In this document: one piece after another, positions 7,870 through 17,173 of the stretch
Layout of the letters: each line of letters begins with the position of its first letter
Numbering within the stretch: the stretch's first letter is position 1
NCBI GenBank assembly: GCA_027315385.1
Contig: DAHUYD010000164.1
Coordinates: 1-34,872 of the forward strand
Source of the DNA: Acidobacterium sp.
Lineage (GTDB): Bacteria; Acidobacteriota; Terriglobia; Terriglobales; Acidobacteriaceae
Length of the DNA: 34,872 bases
Direction: 5' to 3'
Notes under the pieces: model-generated
Seen by the model: the letters and a program-made list of their open reading frames with translations, nothing else
The model's database searches: none
What the model was told of the DNA's origin: nothing
Made by a program: the position numbers and the translations under genes

Positions 7870-9870
7870 TCAGTTCGGGCTGGGAGGCATGCTCGAGCCG
7901 GCCGGTGGAACGCTGGCTTCTCCTGCCCCAGCCGAAGCCCCGTTCTGGAGGGACTGCCAGACGTGTGTTTCCCGGTCCGCATCCGCCGCGCGCCCGGCGG
8001 CCTGATAAGCTCGCGCCAGTTCGCGATGGCACCGGGGATCGCGCGGTTCAAGATGAACTGCCGATTCGAGCTCCGCAATGGCGGCGCCGGTTTTGTTCGC
8101 GGCCAGATAGGCCTCGCCCAGTTCCAGATGGATGGCGCCGTAGTCAGGGTGTGCTTTCTCGAGCGCAGCCAGCCGCTGGATTCCCGCCGCAGCCTGGCCC
8201 GTCCTCACCAAAGCATCGGCATACAGCAACCCTGCCTGCGGATTGGACTCCAGCTGCCCGGCCATCGGCTGCAGCGTGGCGGCACAGCCCGCGTAGTTCC
8301 GGCTCATGCAATAGCTGATGCCCAGAGCTTCCCGCATGTGCGTATCGTCGGGGTGGTCGCGCACGTACGCTGAGAGAGGCATCACGGCGTCGCCAAATCG
8401 CGCTGCGGCAAACGCGGCGCGTCCCCAGTTGTAATTCAGCCCCGGCATCGCGGGATTCCATTCCGCGGCGCTCTGAAACCACGACGTGGCGGCCGAGAAA
8501 TCGTTGCTGGATGCCGCAATTGCACCGAGATTGTTGTAGCTGTCGGCGATGGCCGGCGCCATCTGCTTCTGAAATGCGGCCAGCCGCTCCATATCCGCCG
8601 GTTTGGCGTTGACCGTCGTGTCCTTCAGGGCGAGCGTGGTCTGGGGCCCTCCCATTCCCGCCTGTCCCTGGCCCTGCATTCCGGTCAGCCGGTTCTTATC
8701 CCGCGAGAGGTCGTTCTGCATGTAACCCTGCGCGATGTGCATCTGCGCGGCCGCGGCCTGCTGCTGGCCCTCCCGCATCAGGATTCGGCCCAGCAGGTAA
8801 TAGCCCTTCTGAATCTGGTAATGATTGCGGGAGGGATCGGTCGTGAGCTGGATGGCCTGCCGCAGCGACTTCTCCGCTGGCGCCCACTGCTGCTGGTTGT
8901 ACTGCATCTGCCCCAGGTAGAGCCACGCGTCCGGACTTTTGGGATTCAGTTCGATGGCGCGCGTCAAATATTTGGCGGCGGCGGGATAATTCCGCGCCGA
9001 CACGGCCAGTTTGCCCAGCGCAGCATACGTCAGGAAGTCGTTGGGCGTGATCTTCAGCTCCTCCTGCAGCTCTTTCTCGGCCAGCGGCACTTTGGAGGGG
9101 ACATTTTCCTCGAGATACGTCGCCGCCAGGCAGTAATGGGCCTCGGGAAAGTTTGGATCCTCCGCGAGAACTTTCCTGAATTCCACTTCGGCGCGGGGTT
9201 GGAAATCCGATTCCCCCCAGGCCCGGCCGAATTCCATGTGGATTTGCGGCGTGTCGCCGTAGGTGGCTTCGAGGGAGCTGAACAGCCGCTCCGCGCACTT
9301 GTCGTCGTCCATGTCCAGGCACGCAATTGCCAGGTTGTAGGCGTCGGGAAAGTCGGGGTTCAGCGCCATGGCGGCTTCCAGTTCGGTCCTGGCCTCCTGA
9401 TCCCGGTTCATTCTGAGCAGGGTTCGGCCCAGAACCTCGTGGGCCGCCGCCAGCCCCTGGGGATTGCCGGCTTCTTCGACTATCAACTGCTTCGCCAGGG
9501 TCCGCGCGTGATCCACATCGCCAAAATCCATGGCAGCCCGCGCGTAGTCCAGCCGCACCTGGGGCGAATTAGGTTCCAGAGCGAGCGCTTCGTCGAAATA
9601 CGGAGCCGCCTTGGCGAAATTCCCCACGCGGGTCTCGCCCAGTGCAAACTCGGTAAGAGCGTCCGCCAGAAACAGCCGGTACTCGGCGGCAGCCTGCGGC
9701 AGCCTGCCTTCGGCCCGGAAATGCTCGGCGGCGTTGTAGTGCGCCTCAAGGATAGCGCCCACGTCGCGCTTGCCGCCGGCTTGCGACTGCGCGGACACCG
9801 CCGAGACAAACATTGCCGCGGGCAGGAGAAGTACGGCCGCTCTGCGCTGCAACTGCTTCATCACGCTCAT
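7870..9870 (-). CDS. Exported TPR-repeat protein
   Basis: A 666-residue protein with a signal peptide (residues 1-27, ending S-A-V-S-A). It is followed by a long series of tetratricopeptide repeats, seen as recurring pairs such as A-x-x-Y-F-D-E-A-L-A-L-E-P-N-S-P, A-x-x-L-x-x-A-I-x-L-N-P-K-S-P-D-A-W and L-E-S-A-V-H-L-E-P-R-D-P. About a dozen repeats can be seen, interrupted near residues 385-430 by a Gln/Gly/Met-rich linker. TPR arrays mediate protein-protein contacts; no catalytic domain is visible. The gene follows the TonB-dependent receptor on the same strand, 144 bases downstream and beyond a strong terminator. It probably acts in the periplasm. The partner is unknown. Confidence 0.85.
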   Translation of the reverse strand: MSVMKQLQRRAAVLLLPAAMFVSAVSAQSQAGGKRDVGAILEAHYNAAEHFRAEGRLPQAAAEYRLFLADALTEFALGETRVGNFAKAAPYFDEALALEPNSPQVRLDYARAAMDFGDVDHARTLAKQLIVEEAGNPQGLAAAHEVLGRTLLRMNRDQEARTELEAAMALNPDFPDAYNLAIACLDMDDDKCAERLFSSLEATYGDTPQIHMEFGRAWGESDFQPRAEVEFRKVLAEDPNFPEAHYCLAATYLEENVPSKVPLAEKELQEELKITPNDFLTYAALGKLAVSARNYPAAAKYLTRAIELNPKSPDAWLYLGQMQYNQQQWAPAEKSLRQAIQLTTDPSRNHYQIQKGYYLLGRILMREGQQQAAAAQMHIAQGYMQNDLSRDKNRLTGMQGQGQAGMGGPQTTLALKDTTVNAKPADMERLAAFQKQMAPAIADSYNNLGAIAASSNDFSAATSWFQSAAEWNPAMPGLNYNWGRAAFAAARFGDAVMPLSAYVRDHPDDTHMREALGISYCMSRNYAGCAATLQPMAGQLESNPQAGLLYADALVRTGQAAAGIQRLAALEKAHPDYGAIHLELGEAYLAANKTGAAIAELESAVHLEPRDPRCHRELARAYQAAGRAADADRETHVWQSLQNGASAGAGEASVPPAGSSMPPSPN

Positions 9871-9968
9871 TCAGTATCGATCCTGCCGGCGCTGGATGTC
9901 ACGGAGAATCGCGCGTCGCTGGGCGGCGTGCGGGAGATTGCGGCGATCCGAAGCGCGCACCAGAAAAA

Positions 9969-9994
9969 GAAGGTGGCCGCGAACGGCCACCTTC
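9969..9994 (-). terminator. Rho-independent terminator of the TonB-dependent receptor gene
   Basis: An 11-bp perfect stem (GAAGGTGGCCG paired with CGGCCACCTTC) closes a 4-base loop. On the minus strand it is followed directly by TTTTT. It begins 20 bases after the receptor stop codon, which is the expected position and polarity for an intrinsic terminator. Confidence 0.88.
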
Positions 9995-10014
9995 CTGGTT
10001 GGGATGGAGTTGAG

Positions 10015-13000
10015 CTAGAAGTTGTACTTGATGTTAAGCTCCATGATCCTCTGGGTCGGAGTACCGGCTTTTTGGTCCAGTATTCCGGGGCTGGTGGAGT
10101 TGTGCGAATAGAGCGGTGTGATGGCGTGGGTGACATAGTCGACGGTGTAGTACGGCGAGATCTGGTTGCCGCTGCTGATTTCCGGCAGCGGATGGTTCAG
10201 CCAGTTGAACGCCGAGATGCGGAACTGGATGTTCTGCTGCTCGTGAATGTTGAACGTCTTGTAGAGCGCCAGATCGTTTTCCACGTACTTGGCGTTGCTC
10301 ATGAACGGGAAGTTCTGGCCGCCCTGCTGGCCGATCGCCGGTGCCGTAAAGCAGTTCATATTGAGGATCTGGCTGCTCGCGAGCCCCGATTTCGGATTGC
10401 AGGTTAACTTCGGCAGGATGTTCAAACCGGCGTCCGTGCCGTAGTAGGTGTTGGAGCCGAGGCCGGTGCCCACCGAATTGTTACTCGCGGTTTCCACTGA
10501 CGCGGGAATGTTGACGTACTGCAACCCCATCCCGAAGTTGCCCGGTGAGCCAACTTCCTGCTGCAGGCTGCCCCCGGCCTGGATCGACGTGATACCGGAG
10601 ATGGTCCAGCCGTTCACCGCACCATCGACAAATTTGTTGGAGTGGAGCAGGTTGCCGACCTGGTAGATGTAGTCGGAGTTGAACAGCCACGGCCGGTCGA
10701 CGTTCAGCACACCGTAATCAAACCGTTCGTTGAACGGGTTTACCTGGAGTGCCGCCGTGCCCAGCTGTTTCTGCCAGGTGTAGTTGAAGTCGAAGATGAA
10801 GTGGCCCGTCCTCTTGGTCCACGACGCCTGGAGGGCGTTGTAGTTGGAGTAGAACGTCATCGCGTCCATAGTCACTGAGTTGGCGCCGTACTCCAGGGCA
10901 AACGGGTGGTAGTCGGCCTCGTTGTTACCCGATGGTTGCCCGTTTAGCTGCGTGCCAAGGTTTTCCGGGTTCTGCGAGATGACGTTGGTCACCGGATCGG
11001 GCTTGAAGAAGGCCCCGATGGGAACCTTGTTTTGGTTCGCCAGACCGCCGAAAGCGCTGCCGTTGCTCGACTCTCCGTTGTCGTCCATCTGGCTGCTGTC
11101 GCTGCCCACATAGGCGAGATCCAGAAGCGAGTTTCCCGGCAACTGCTGGTCGATGGTCAGGTTCCAGCTATAGGTGAGCGGGACGCCGTAGTCGGTTGGC
11201 CTGAGGCCCTCCGTGTTGCCGTTGATGCCCTGTTTACCAGGGATGAAACCGGGGCTGCCCGCCACACCCGACGGGGCCAGACCGAGGGACTGGCCGAGAG
11301 GCGTGTTGAGGAACCCGATTTCCCCTTCCGTCACGAACTTCTGAGACGGCAGGTTGTACTGCCGGATATTCGTGGCCGTCTGGAGGCTGCCGGCGTAGTC
11401 GTTGTACTGGTCGGCCCAGCGATAGGCGCCCCAGCCTCCGCGCACCACCGTCTTGCCGGTTCCGAACACGTCGTAGGAGATACCGAAGCGCGGCGACAGG
11501 AAGAACCCGCGGTTCGGAAATCCGCTCAGAGGAACGCCCGAGTCGATGCCATGCCAGTAGAAACCGGGATCCGGTTTGCCCGCATAGTAGTCGGAGGCCA
11601 CGCGGAGGGGGTAGAAGACCGCCATGCCGTTGCCGGTGCGATCATACCAGTGGCCGACATGTTCGAAGCGCGCGCCGACTTCCATGGTGAACCGCCGGCT
11701 TACTTTCCAGTTGTCATTGAGGTAGGCCGCGATCGTCTGGTAGGCCATGTCGCTGTTGGGCGACTTATTCGCCTCGCTGTAGCTGGGCACCACACCCATC
11801 ACGAAGTTGGCTGTGGGGTTATTGGGCGATCCGATCGCGTAGCCCCGGAATGGATCGGGGTAGATCGTGCCGCCCGCGTTGAAGGTGTTGAAGATACCGT
11901 TCATCTGCTGGCCACCGCCCTGGTAGTTGAGGGTATTCTGCGTGAAGACACCCACCTTGACGGTGTGCGCCCCAATAACCTTGGTGAGGTTATCGGCGAA
12001 GGCCGGCACTTCCTTGCGCACCTGATAGATGCCCGAGGGCTCGTAATCGTCGCCCTGGGAGAAGTCCGGCGCAATGTACTGCGTGAAGGAGTTGTTATAC
12101 GCGGGAGCGAGTTTGGATCCCGGCGCAAAGACTTCGCCGTAACCGGCGCCCGTCGGATACCCGAGCGTGGTCCGCCACGCGCCCTGGGGGTTGCCAGGCT
12201 CGTTCGGCAGGTTACCGTAGCCCCAACTGGCGATCAACTCGTTGGTGAGCGTCGGGCTGAACTCGTGGATCAGGTGACCCGCCGTCGTCTTGGTGTAGGA
12301 GTACTGGAAGAGGCCGCCGCCGGGATACGGAATGGAATCGCCCGGCGTCCAGTAGATGTGAGCGCCGTTCCCCTGATCCAGCGAAGAGCTGTATTCCTGC
12401 TGGTAGGTGATGTAGGCCTGGGTCTGGTCGGTCCAGTGCCAGTCGACGCGTGCCCGCCATACCCAGCCGTTCACATGGTTGATGATCGGCAGGAAGTAGT
12501 TGTAGTGGCCCGGCGTCGTCGCGGGGTTGGACCATCCCGCCGCCACGTTGGGCGTTCCGTCGGCGTTGTAGACCTTCGGCCAGAAGCTGGACAGCGGCCC
12601 GGACGCCGGGCTGATATCGGAGGCCGGAATTTTGTTACCTGTCTGGCCGGCCGCGGCTGGAATCAGGGCAGCCTGGTCAGGCGTGGTCGTTCCTGACAGA
12701 TCGTTGCACCAGTGACCAGTGTCGGAAGACTGGAATGAGCCCGCCGGTGTGTTGTAAAAACAGACTGACTGATTGGCCGCGTTGTCAGACGTGAAGTCGC
12801 CCTGCATCATGGCCGGAGTGGGAATGTAGGACTCCAGCACGTTGGCGTTGCCCTGGTTCTGTAACCAGCGCTCGTAGCCGCCCCAGAAGAAGAGCTTTTT
12901 GTGCGTGTGAGGAACCGGGCCGCCGAAGTTGCCGCCCGGATAGTAGTACGCCGCTCCCGCCTTGGGGTGGGCGGTGTGGTTGTCCAGCCAGTCGTTGGCG

Positions 13001-13896
13001 TTCAGCGCATCGTTGCGGGCGTCGAAATAAGCCTCGCCGTGATACTGATCGCCGCCGGAACGGCTGATGGTGCTGACGACGACCGGGCCGAATGGCTGGT
13101 CGGCGCCGAAGTTGGAGGTCATGACGCTGACTTCCTGCGTCATTTCCGGCGTAACCGTGCCGATCGATCCGCCCATGTCGCCCGGATCGATGACGTCGAC
13201 GCCGTCCGACAGGAGGCTCGACGGACCGCGATACTCGGAGCCGCTGATGTTCAGGCCGTTACCCACGGCGCTGGTCTGCGCCGTCACCGTGATGGCGCTG
13301 AACGAGGGACCGTTACTGCTGCCGTTTGGCGTTTCCACAACGCCCGGGAGCACCTTGAGCAGTTCGGTCACATCCCGGCCCTGCAGGTCGATGTTCTGAA
13401 TGTCGGTGTAATCCAGCACATCGGAACGGGCGCCGGTGGCCATGGGGATCATCTGCGTGATGGCCTGCACGGTCACCGTCTGGCTCTCGCTGCCTACCGC
13501 GAGCTGAATCGGGGGTGCCTGCCGGGTGTCGCCGGCATTCAGGACGATGCCCGTCAGCTCTTTCGGAGCGAATCCCTTGGCGGTTGCGCGGACGTTGTAG
13601 GCGCCGGGAACCAGAGACGGGAACGTAAACAGACCGGAACCGGTGGTGACGGATTTCAACTGCGTGCGCGTCGCCTGATTGGTCAGCGTGACGGCCGCTC
13701 CGGGGATTACTGCCCCCGTCGTGTCCTCCACCGAGCCCGTCAGTGTTGCCGTGGTCTGCGCCATCATTCGCGTGGGGATGGCCACGCACAGCAGCATGAA
13801 CACGGCCGGCAGGATGCCGAACAGCAGTCGGCTTCTCCTCCGGAGAGTGCCGGCGAAGCTCGTCGCCGGCTGAACTATCCAAAGCTTCTTAGTCAC
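10015..13896 (-). CDS. TonB-dependent receptor with N-terminal carboxypeptidase-regulatory-like domain
   Basis: A protein of about 1,293 residues in the outer membrane, expected to import a large or polymeric substrate using TonB energy. After a signal peptide (about 1-47, ending MMAQ) comes a carboxypeptidase-regulatory-like beta-sandwich (about 50-145; GSVEDTTGAVIPGAAVTL, then SLVPGAYNVRATAKGF). A plug domain follows with D-V-T-E-L-L-K-V-L-P-G-V, then a long beta-barrel ending in an Asn-Phe C-terminus as expected for BAM recognition. I chose the GTG at 13896 because AGGAGG lies four bases upstream. The Oar-like architecture is abundant in Acidobacteriota. There is no clear substrate clue; the neighbouring TPR gene does not provide one. 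Confidence 0.92.
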   Translation of the reverse strand: MTKKLWIVQPATSFAGTLRRRSRLLFGILPAVFMLLCVAIPTRMMAQTTATLTGSVEDTTGAVIPGAAVTLTNQATRTQLKSVTTGSGLFTFPSLVPGAYNVRATAKGFAPKELTGIVLNAGDTRQAPPIQLAVGSESQTVTVQAITQMIPMATGARSDVLDYTDIQNIDLQGRDVTELLKVLPGVVETPNGSSNGPSFSAITVTAQTSAVGNGLNISGSEYRGPSSLLSDGVDVIDPGDMGGSIGTVTPEMTQEVSVMTSNFGADQPFGPVVVSTISRSGGDQYHGEAYFDARNDALNANDWLDNHTAHPKAGAAYYYPGGNFGGPVPHTHKKLFFWGGYERWLQNQGNANVLESYIPTPAMMQGDFTSDNAANQSVCFYNTPAGSFQSSDTGHWCNDLSGTTTPDQAALIPAAAGQTGNKIPASDISPASGPLSSFWPKVYNADGTPNVAAGWSNPATTPGHYNYFLPIINHVNGWVWRARVDWHWTDQTQAYITYQQEYSSSLDQGNGAHIYWTPGDSIPYPGGGLFQYSYTKTTAGHLIHEFSPTLTNELIASWGYGNLPNEPGNPQGAWRTTLGYPTGAGYGEVFAPGSKLAPAYNNSFTQYIAPDFSQGDDYEPSGIYQVRKEVPAFADNLTKVIGAHTVKVGVFTQNTLNYQGGGQQMNGIFNTFNAGGTIYPDPFRGYAIGSPNNPTANFVMGVVPSYSEANKSPNSDMAYQTIAAYLNDNWKVSRRFTMEVGARFEHVGHWYDRTGNGMAVFYPLRVASDYYAGKPDPGFYWHGIDSGVPLSGFPNRGFFLSPRFGISYDVFGTGKTVVRGGWGAYRWADQYNDYAGSLQTATNIRQYNLPSQKFVTEGEIGFLNTPLGQSLGLAPSGVAGSPGFIPGKQGINGNTEGLRPTDYGVPLTYSWNLTIDQQLPGNSLLDLAYVGSDSSQMDDNGESSNGSAFGGLANQNKVPIGAFFKPDPVTNVISQNPENLGTQLNGQPSGNNEADYHPFALEYGANSVTMDAMTFYSNYNALQASWTKRTGHFIFDFNYTWQKQLGTAALQVNPFNERFDYGVLNVDRPWLFNSDYIYQVGNLLHSNKFVDGAVNGWTISGITSIQAGGSLQQEVGSPGNFGMGLQYVNIPASVETASNNSVGTGLGSNTYYGTDAGLNILPKLTCNPKSGLASSQILNMNCFTAPAIGQQGGQNFPFMSNAKYVENDLALYKTFNIHEQQNIQFRISAFNWLNHPLPEISSGNQISPYYTVDYVTHAITPLYSHNSTSPGILDQKAGTPTQRIMELNIKYNF

Positions 13897-13997
13897 GATT
13901 CCTCCTGAAATAAGTGCCCGTGCCAACGGGAACAGATGAAGCAAAATCGCTCTGCAAAATCGGTTCCGCAGTTACTTCTTTTCTTTGCGCGCCGCTA

Positions 13998-14027
13998 AAT
14001 ATATACGGCTCGATTCTTCGCAGTCAA
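13998..14027 (-). promoter_or_regulatory. Sigma-70-type promoter of the TonB-dependent receptor gene
   Basis: Read on the minus strand, TTGACT (14027-14022) is followed after 18 bases by TATATT (14003-13998). Both hexamers are close to the consensus and lie in a locally AT-rich stretch. The expected transcript start is near 13991, giving a leader of about 95 bases before the GTG at 13896. Confidence 0.65.
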
Positions 14028-14043
14028 GTAATAAAAACGACGG

Positions 14044-14295
14044 TCATCCGTCCAGCAAGCCCTGCAAAAACGTTTTAGAACCCATTCGGGAAGCTCCACC
14101 CGCTTCGCGGGCCTTTGCCGCCTGAGGGTTCGCCCACAGATTATTAATGTTGTCTGGTGAGATATTGGCGCCCGGCTGGCCCGCAACTCGCCGGCCCCGC
14201 TCGAAGTAAGTGCCCCGCCGCGGACCGACGCCCTTCCGGAGAGGCATCCCCGGAGTCCACGCGCACGCAGGCTCTTCACGCCTGAAGAACTGCAT
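14044..14295 (-). CDS. Possible small protein of 83 residues, unrecognised
   Basis: This ORF matches no family I recognise. It encodes 83 mostly basic residues (many Arg, Gly and Pro) with a C-terminal part containing SPDNINNLWANPQAAKAREA. The reasons to list it are positional. The ATG at 14295 has GGGAGG seven bases upstream, and a promoter-like TTGACA/TACAAG pair lies on the same strand about 190 bases upstream. It ends just before the promoter of the TonB-dependent receptor. A longer in-frame start at 14367 has a poorer ribosome site. It could equally be a chance ORF in GC-rich DNA. Confidence 0.3.
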   Translation of the reverse strand: MQFFRREEPACAWTPGMPLRKGVGPRRGTYFERGRRVAGQPGANISPDNINNLWANPQAAKAREAGGASRMGSKTFLQGLLDG

Positions 14296-14747
14296 TCCTG
14301 TGCCTCCCAATGCGTTGCGACTATCTGTGTACCGCGGATCTTGATGTTCGACCGCTGCCTGACGCATTCCCGTCCGGGCGTCCGCGATTCCGCCGGAAGG
14401 TGAAGCGTCGATCGGAGAGCACTTTCGCAGGTAACCTCGGATATCTTCAGCCGCTAATTCGGTTTACCTTTCAGTGCTCCACTCTTGTACGCTCGCGCGA
14501 TCAGGATTGTCAATTGAAAATTTGCCCGCAGGTGAAACGCCGTTCCCGCGGTCCGATCAGTTATTAACTTATAGGTAACTATCTGCACCTGGGACATGAA
14601 GAGCCTGCGGAGGACGGCGCGGCCGGAATCCGAATCGATCCAGCTGATTCCTCGTAAGGGGAGTGTTTACCTAATGGGTATTACCTCTTCTGGAAAACCG
14701 CCTGCGGAGCGACCTCGCCGCGGGAACGAAGGGGACCCGCCGCCCTC
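14296..14747. other. Intergenic stretch with one candidate promoter
   Basis: The region between the small ORF and the peptidyl-prolyl isomerase gene is more AT-rich than its surroundings around 14,510-14,580. Apart from the promoter-like element listed separately, I see no tRNA, no clear hairpin followed by a T run, and no convincing coding frame. A 36-codon plus-strand ORF at 14674 has a GGGAG upstream but overlaps the 3' end of the isomerase gene. Confidence 0.5.
14484..14513 (-). promoter_or_regulatory. Candidate sigma-70 promoter reading toward the 83-residue ORF
   Basis: On the minus strand a perfect TTGACA (14513-14508) is followed after 18 bases by TACAAG (14489-14484), a four-of-six match to the -10 consensus. 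The AT-rich run CAAATTTTCAA lies upstream of the -35. The only ORF in reach on this strand is the one ending at 14044, or the transcript could be non-coding. Confidence 0.4.
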
Positions 14748-15842
14748 TTACTGGGCACCTTTCCTGAATATCTCCTCGGCGTAGTAGTTCACCACCCGCG
14801 CCCGGTCGCGGAGCATCTCCAGATACGCATTCTTGAGCAATTGCTCGCGGCTGTCGCGCAAATGCTGCCTGATGAACTGCTGGACCCGCGGATCGTTCAG
14901 CTGGCGCTGCCCCGCGGCCTCGCGGTCGATGAGCTTGTATATGGCGTAGCCAACCGGCTTTTTGGCGTCGCCCGGCCCATAGACGGGAAGAACGTCCGTG
15001 ATCTGGCCTGGCTTCAGCTTCGTGATCGCCGCATACACCTGCGGATCCTGGCGGAGCTGCGACTCCGAGATTGTCCCCATGTCGCCGCCGTTGCCCGATG
15101 TGTTCGAGGCCTCGGAGAAATTCATCGCCAGCGCGCTGAAGTCGTCGCCTGCTTCCAGTCGATTGTGCAGCATCTGGATCTTGCGCTTCGCCTCGCTGTC
15201 GTTCATCGCCTTGTTGTTCTGCAGGTTGCCCACCTGCTGCGGCGGCTCGGGAATCGAGGTAACCATGATCTGCGCCATGTGGTACTGAGGCTCGGGCAGA
15301 TCGAAATCGACCTTGTGCGCGTTGTAGTAGGCCGTGATATCCGCATCCGTGACATTGATGCGCGAGGTGATTTCCTTGTTGAACAGCTTCTCCTCGGTTC
15401 GGTTGCGGCGGATCTCGCGCTTCAGGTCGTCGAGGGTCATGTGCTGCGCAGTCAGGCGCTTCTGGAATTCGTCCGGCGTGAACGGCGCTTTGAGCTGGTT
15501 CAGCTGCTCCTGCACCTCATCGTCGGTGGCCGTCAGGTTAAGCTTCGCCGCGCGCTGCATCACGATCTCCGTGTCGATCAGCTCGCGCAGGATGTTCAAC
15601 CGCATGATTTGCGACTGCTCCAGCGACGGCTGCTGATGGGAGTCGCCCAGGTTGGCCTGGTAGAGCTGCTGGACGTCTGCGCGCATGATCGGCTTTCCGT
15701 TCACCGTCGCCATCACATCGGCGTTATGCGAGCGGCCGCAACCGGCGGCCAGCGCCAGCAGCAGTGCCGCACAGACAGTCCCCACTACGCGTTGCGAAGA
15801 TCGAAAGCCCAGGACACCGGACAAGTACTTACTGGATGACAA
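14748..15842 (-). CDS. SurA-like parvulin peptidyl-prolyl isomerase, lipoprotein
   Basis: A 364-residue periplasmic foldase/chaperone. The N-terminus carries a lipobox (L-A-A-G-C, Cys35), so the protein is predicted to be a membrane-anchored lipoprotein. A SurA-type N-terminal helical domain follows (about 40-180: VNGKPIMRADVQQLY, then L-R-E-L-I-D-T-E-I-V-M-Q-R-A). A PPIC rotamase domain lies at about 188-310 (YHMAQIMV, F-S-A-L-A-M-N-F-S-E-A-S-N-T, G-G-D-M-G). The TTG start has GGGAG six bases upstream and gives a normal lipoprotein signal. It lies 84 bases after the DsbA-like gene and probably in the lptD operon. It may act as SurA or PrsA/PpiD do; which one cannot be told. Confidence 0.88.
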   Translation of the reverse strand: MSSSKYLSGVLGFRSSQRVVGTVCAALLLALAAGCGRSHNADVMATVNGKPIMRADVQQLYQANLGDSHQQPSLEQSQIMRLNILRELIDTEIVMQRAAKLNLTATDDEVQEQLNQLKAPFTPDEFQKRLTAQHMTLDDLKREIRRNRTEEKLFNKEITSRINVTDADITAYYNAHKVDFDLPEPQYHMAQIMVTSIPEPPQQVGNLQNNKAMNDSEAKRKIQMLHNRLEAGDDFSALAMNFSEASNTSGNGGDMGTISESQLRQDPQVYAAITKLKPGQITDVLPVYGPGDAKKPVGYAIYKLIDREAAGQRQLNDPRVQQFIRQHLRDSREQLLKNAYLEMLRDRARVVNYYAEEIFRKGAQ

Positions 15843-15926
15843 ACTTTTCTCCCTGCTGCGGTGCCGTCCGGCTGCCCGGCGGCGCGCACGTTTCAGAATA
15901 GAGCGGCCAAAGTGGGATGCATAGCG

Positions 15927-16928
15927 CTATTTCGGCTCTGCGCCGCCACCCGTTGCGTGCTTGGTTCCAGGAACCGCGGGGGGCGCCGGAGCCTGCGTGG
16001 CCGGCGGCGTGATCCCCTTCTCCCGCAAAGCGCGGTCGATCATGATCCACAACTGCGATTCATCCAGGATGCCGGACCACCGCTCTCCGTTTACGAAGAA
16101 TGTTGGCGTGGCGTCCACACCCAGTTTCTCCCCGGCTTTCATTTCCGCCCGAATCTCACTGTCGTCCTGCTTCGCCACACACGCTTTCAGTTTCCCGGCA
16201 TCCAGCTGCTCGCGCGCCCCCTCCTGCCCGGCCAGCTGGTCCAGGTGCGCCGCGGCCTTCGCCGGATTATTCTCCCCACCGCTGATCTGCTCGCCGTTCT
16301 CATGCAGGTAATCGACGTAATTCCAGTACGCGGTTGCATTCTGCGCCGCGAGACAATTGGCGTCAACCGCCGCGTGCATCGCCCAGGGGTGAATGGAAGT
16401 CAGCGGAAAATCCACGTAGATGAATTTCACCAGGCCTTTGTAGTGATCCAGCGTGTCCGGGAAAAACTCCGAGTGCAGGCGCGCGCAATACGGGCATTCC
16501 AAGTCGTCGAAGTTGACGATGGTCACTTTGGCGTCGGGATTGCCCCTCACGGGCCGACCCTCGGTGGGCACCTCCGCCATGGGATCGCCGGCAATATCCC
16601 ACTTGGACAGCCGAGCCAGTGTGTTGCCATCCTTCGAGAGAAGAAAATCGAGGCTCTGTGCGCGGGTGCTTTGCCCGGGAAGCGAAAACGCGACCGAAAT
16701 CGTGTCGTAGCCCGACACATCGCTCTTCTGGCGCGGCCCGATCGCGATGTTGTATTGAGGCGGAACTCCCAGTTCCGAGCGGATCATGACTTCGATCTTG
16801 CGGCTCAGAGATGCAGAGAGCGCCTGCCCCACGTTACCGGCGGGTGCTGCGGGAGGCGCCTGCTGCGCGGCGCAAAGTCCCGCCGCCATCGAAACGGCGC
16901 AGATGAAAGCAAATAAATTTCTGGGCAA
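15927..16928 (-). CDS. Exported DsbA-like thioredoxin-fold protein
   Basis: A 333-residue periplasmic protein with a signal peptide (1-21, ending G-L-C-A-A). A domain of about 100 residues that I do not recognise comes next. A DsbA-type thioredoxin fold follows, with the active site C-P-Y-C in DDLECPYCARLH and the cis-proline loop G-V-D-A-T-P-T-F-F-V-N-G-E. The family makes or isomerises disulfides, or acts as the DSBA-like oxidoreductase associated with NhaA-type fusions. A Pro/Ala-rich tail follows. I chose TTG at 16928 since AGGCGG lies upstream and a signal peptide then begins at once; in-frame codons further upstream add non-homologous-looking sequence. Placement between lptD and a SurA-like gene suggests work on outer-membrane proteins. 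Confidence 0.87.
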   Translation of the reverse strand: MPRNLFAFICAVSMAAGLCAAQQAPPAAPAGNVGQALSASLSRKIEVMIRSELGVPPQYNIAIGPRQKSDVSGYDTISVAFSLPGQSTRAQSLDFLLSKDGNTLARLSKWDIAGDPMAEVPTEGRPVRGNPDAKVTIVNFDDLECPYCARLHSEFFPDTLDHYKGLVKFIYVDFPLTSIHPWAMHAAVDANCLAAQNATAYWNYVDYLHENGEQISGGENNPAKAAAHLDQLAGQEGAREQLDAGKLKACVAKQDDSEIRAEMKAGEKLGVDATPTFFVNGERWSGILDESQLWIMIDRALREKGITPPATQAPAPPAVPGTKHATGGGAEPK

Positions 16929-17173
16929 GGAATCCGCCTTTTGGCCGGTGAAGCCGTGAACTGCAGCCTCTCCCTCGGTGAAACGCTCCAACGCGCGGCC
17001 CATAACTCTCCAGGAGCCGTCGGCGTTTCGCAAGCCTGCGGGAAACGCTGTCCTCATTTGCTCGTTCTATTATCGCAGTTCCTCGGTGAGCCGGCCCAGG
17101 GGGCTATCCGAATTGTGGTCCGCCCGCGATCGTGCCGACCGGGCGAAATCGCTCTGCTGAGGCGCCCCAACGC

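Noticed and set aside
8737-10407. Plus-strand ORF of 556 codons across the TPR gene and the receptor 3' end
   Set aside because: It crosses a strong terminator and two real genes on the other strand, and shows only Arg/His-biased composition.
11032-12696. Plus-strand ORF of 554 codons inside the TonB-dependent receptor gene
   Set aside because: Antisense shadow caused by GC-rich third positions; no signal, domain or ribosome site.
14674-14784. 36-codon plus-strand ORF with GGGAG upstream
   Set aside because: It overlaps the 3' end of the isomerase gene and has no conserved-looking sequence; the ribosome site alone is weak evidence.
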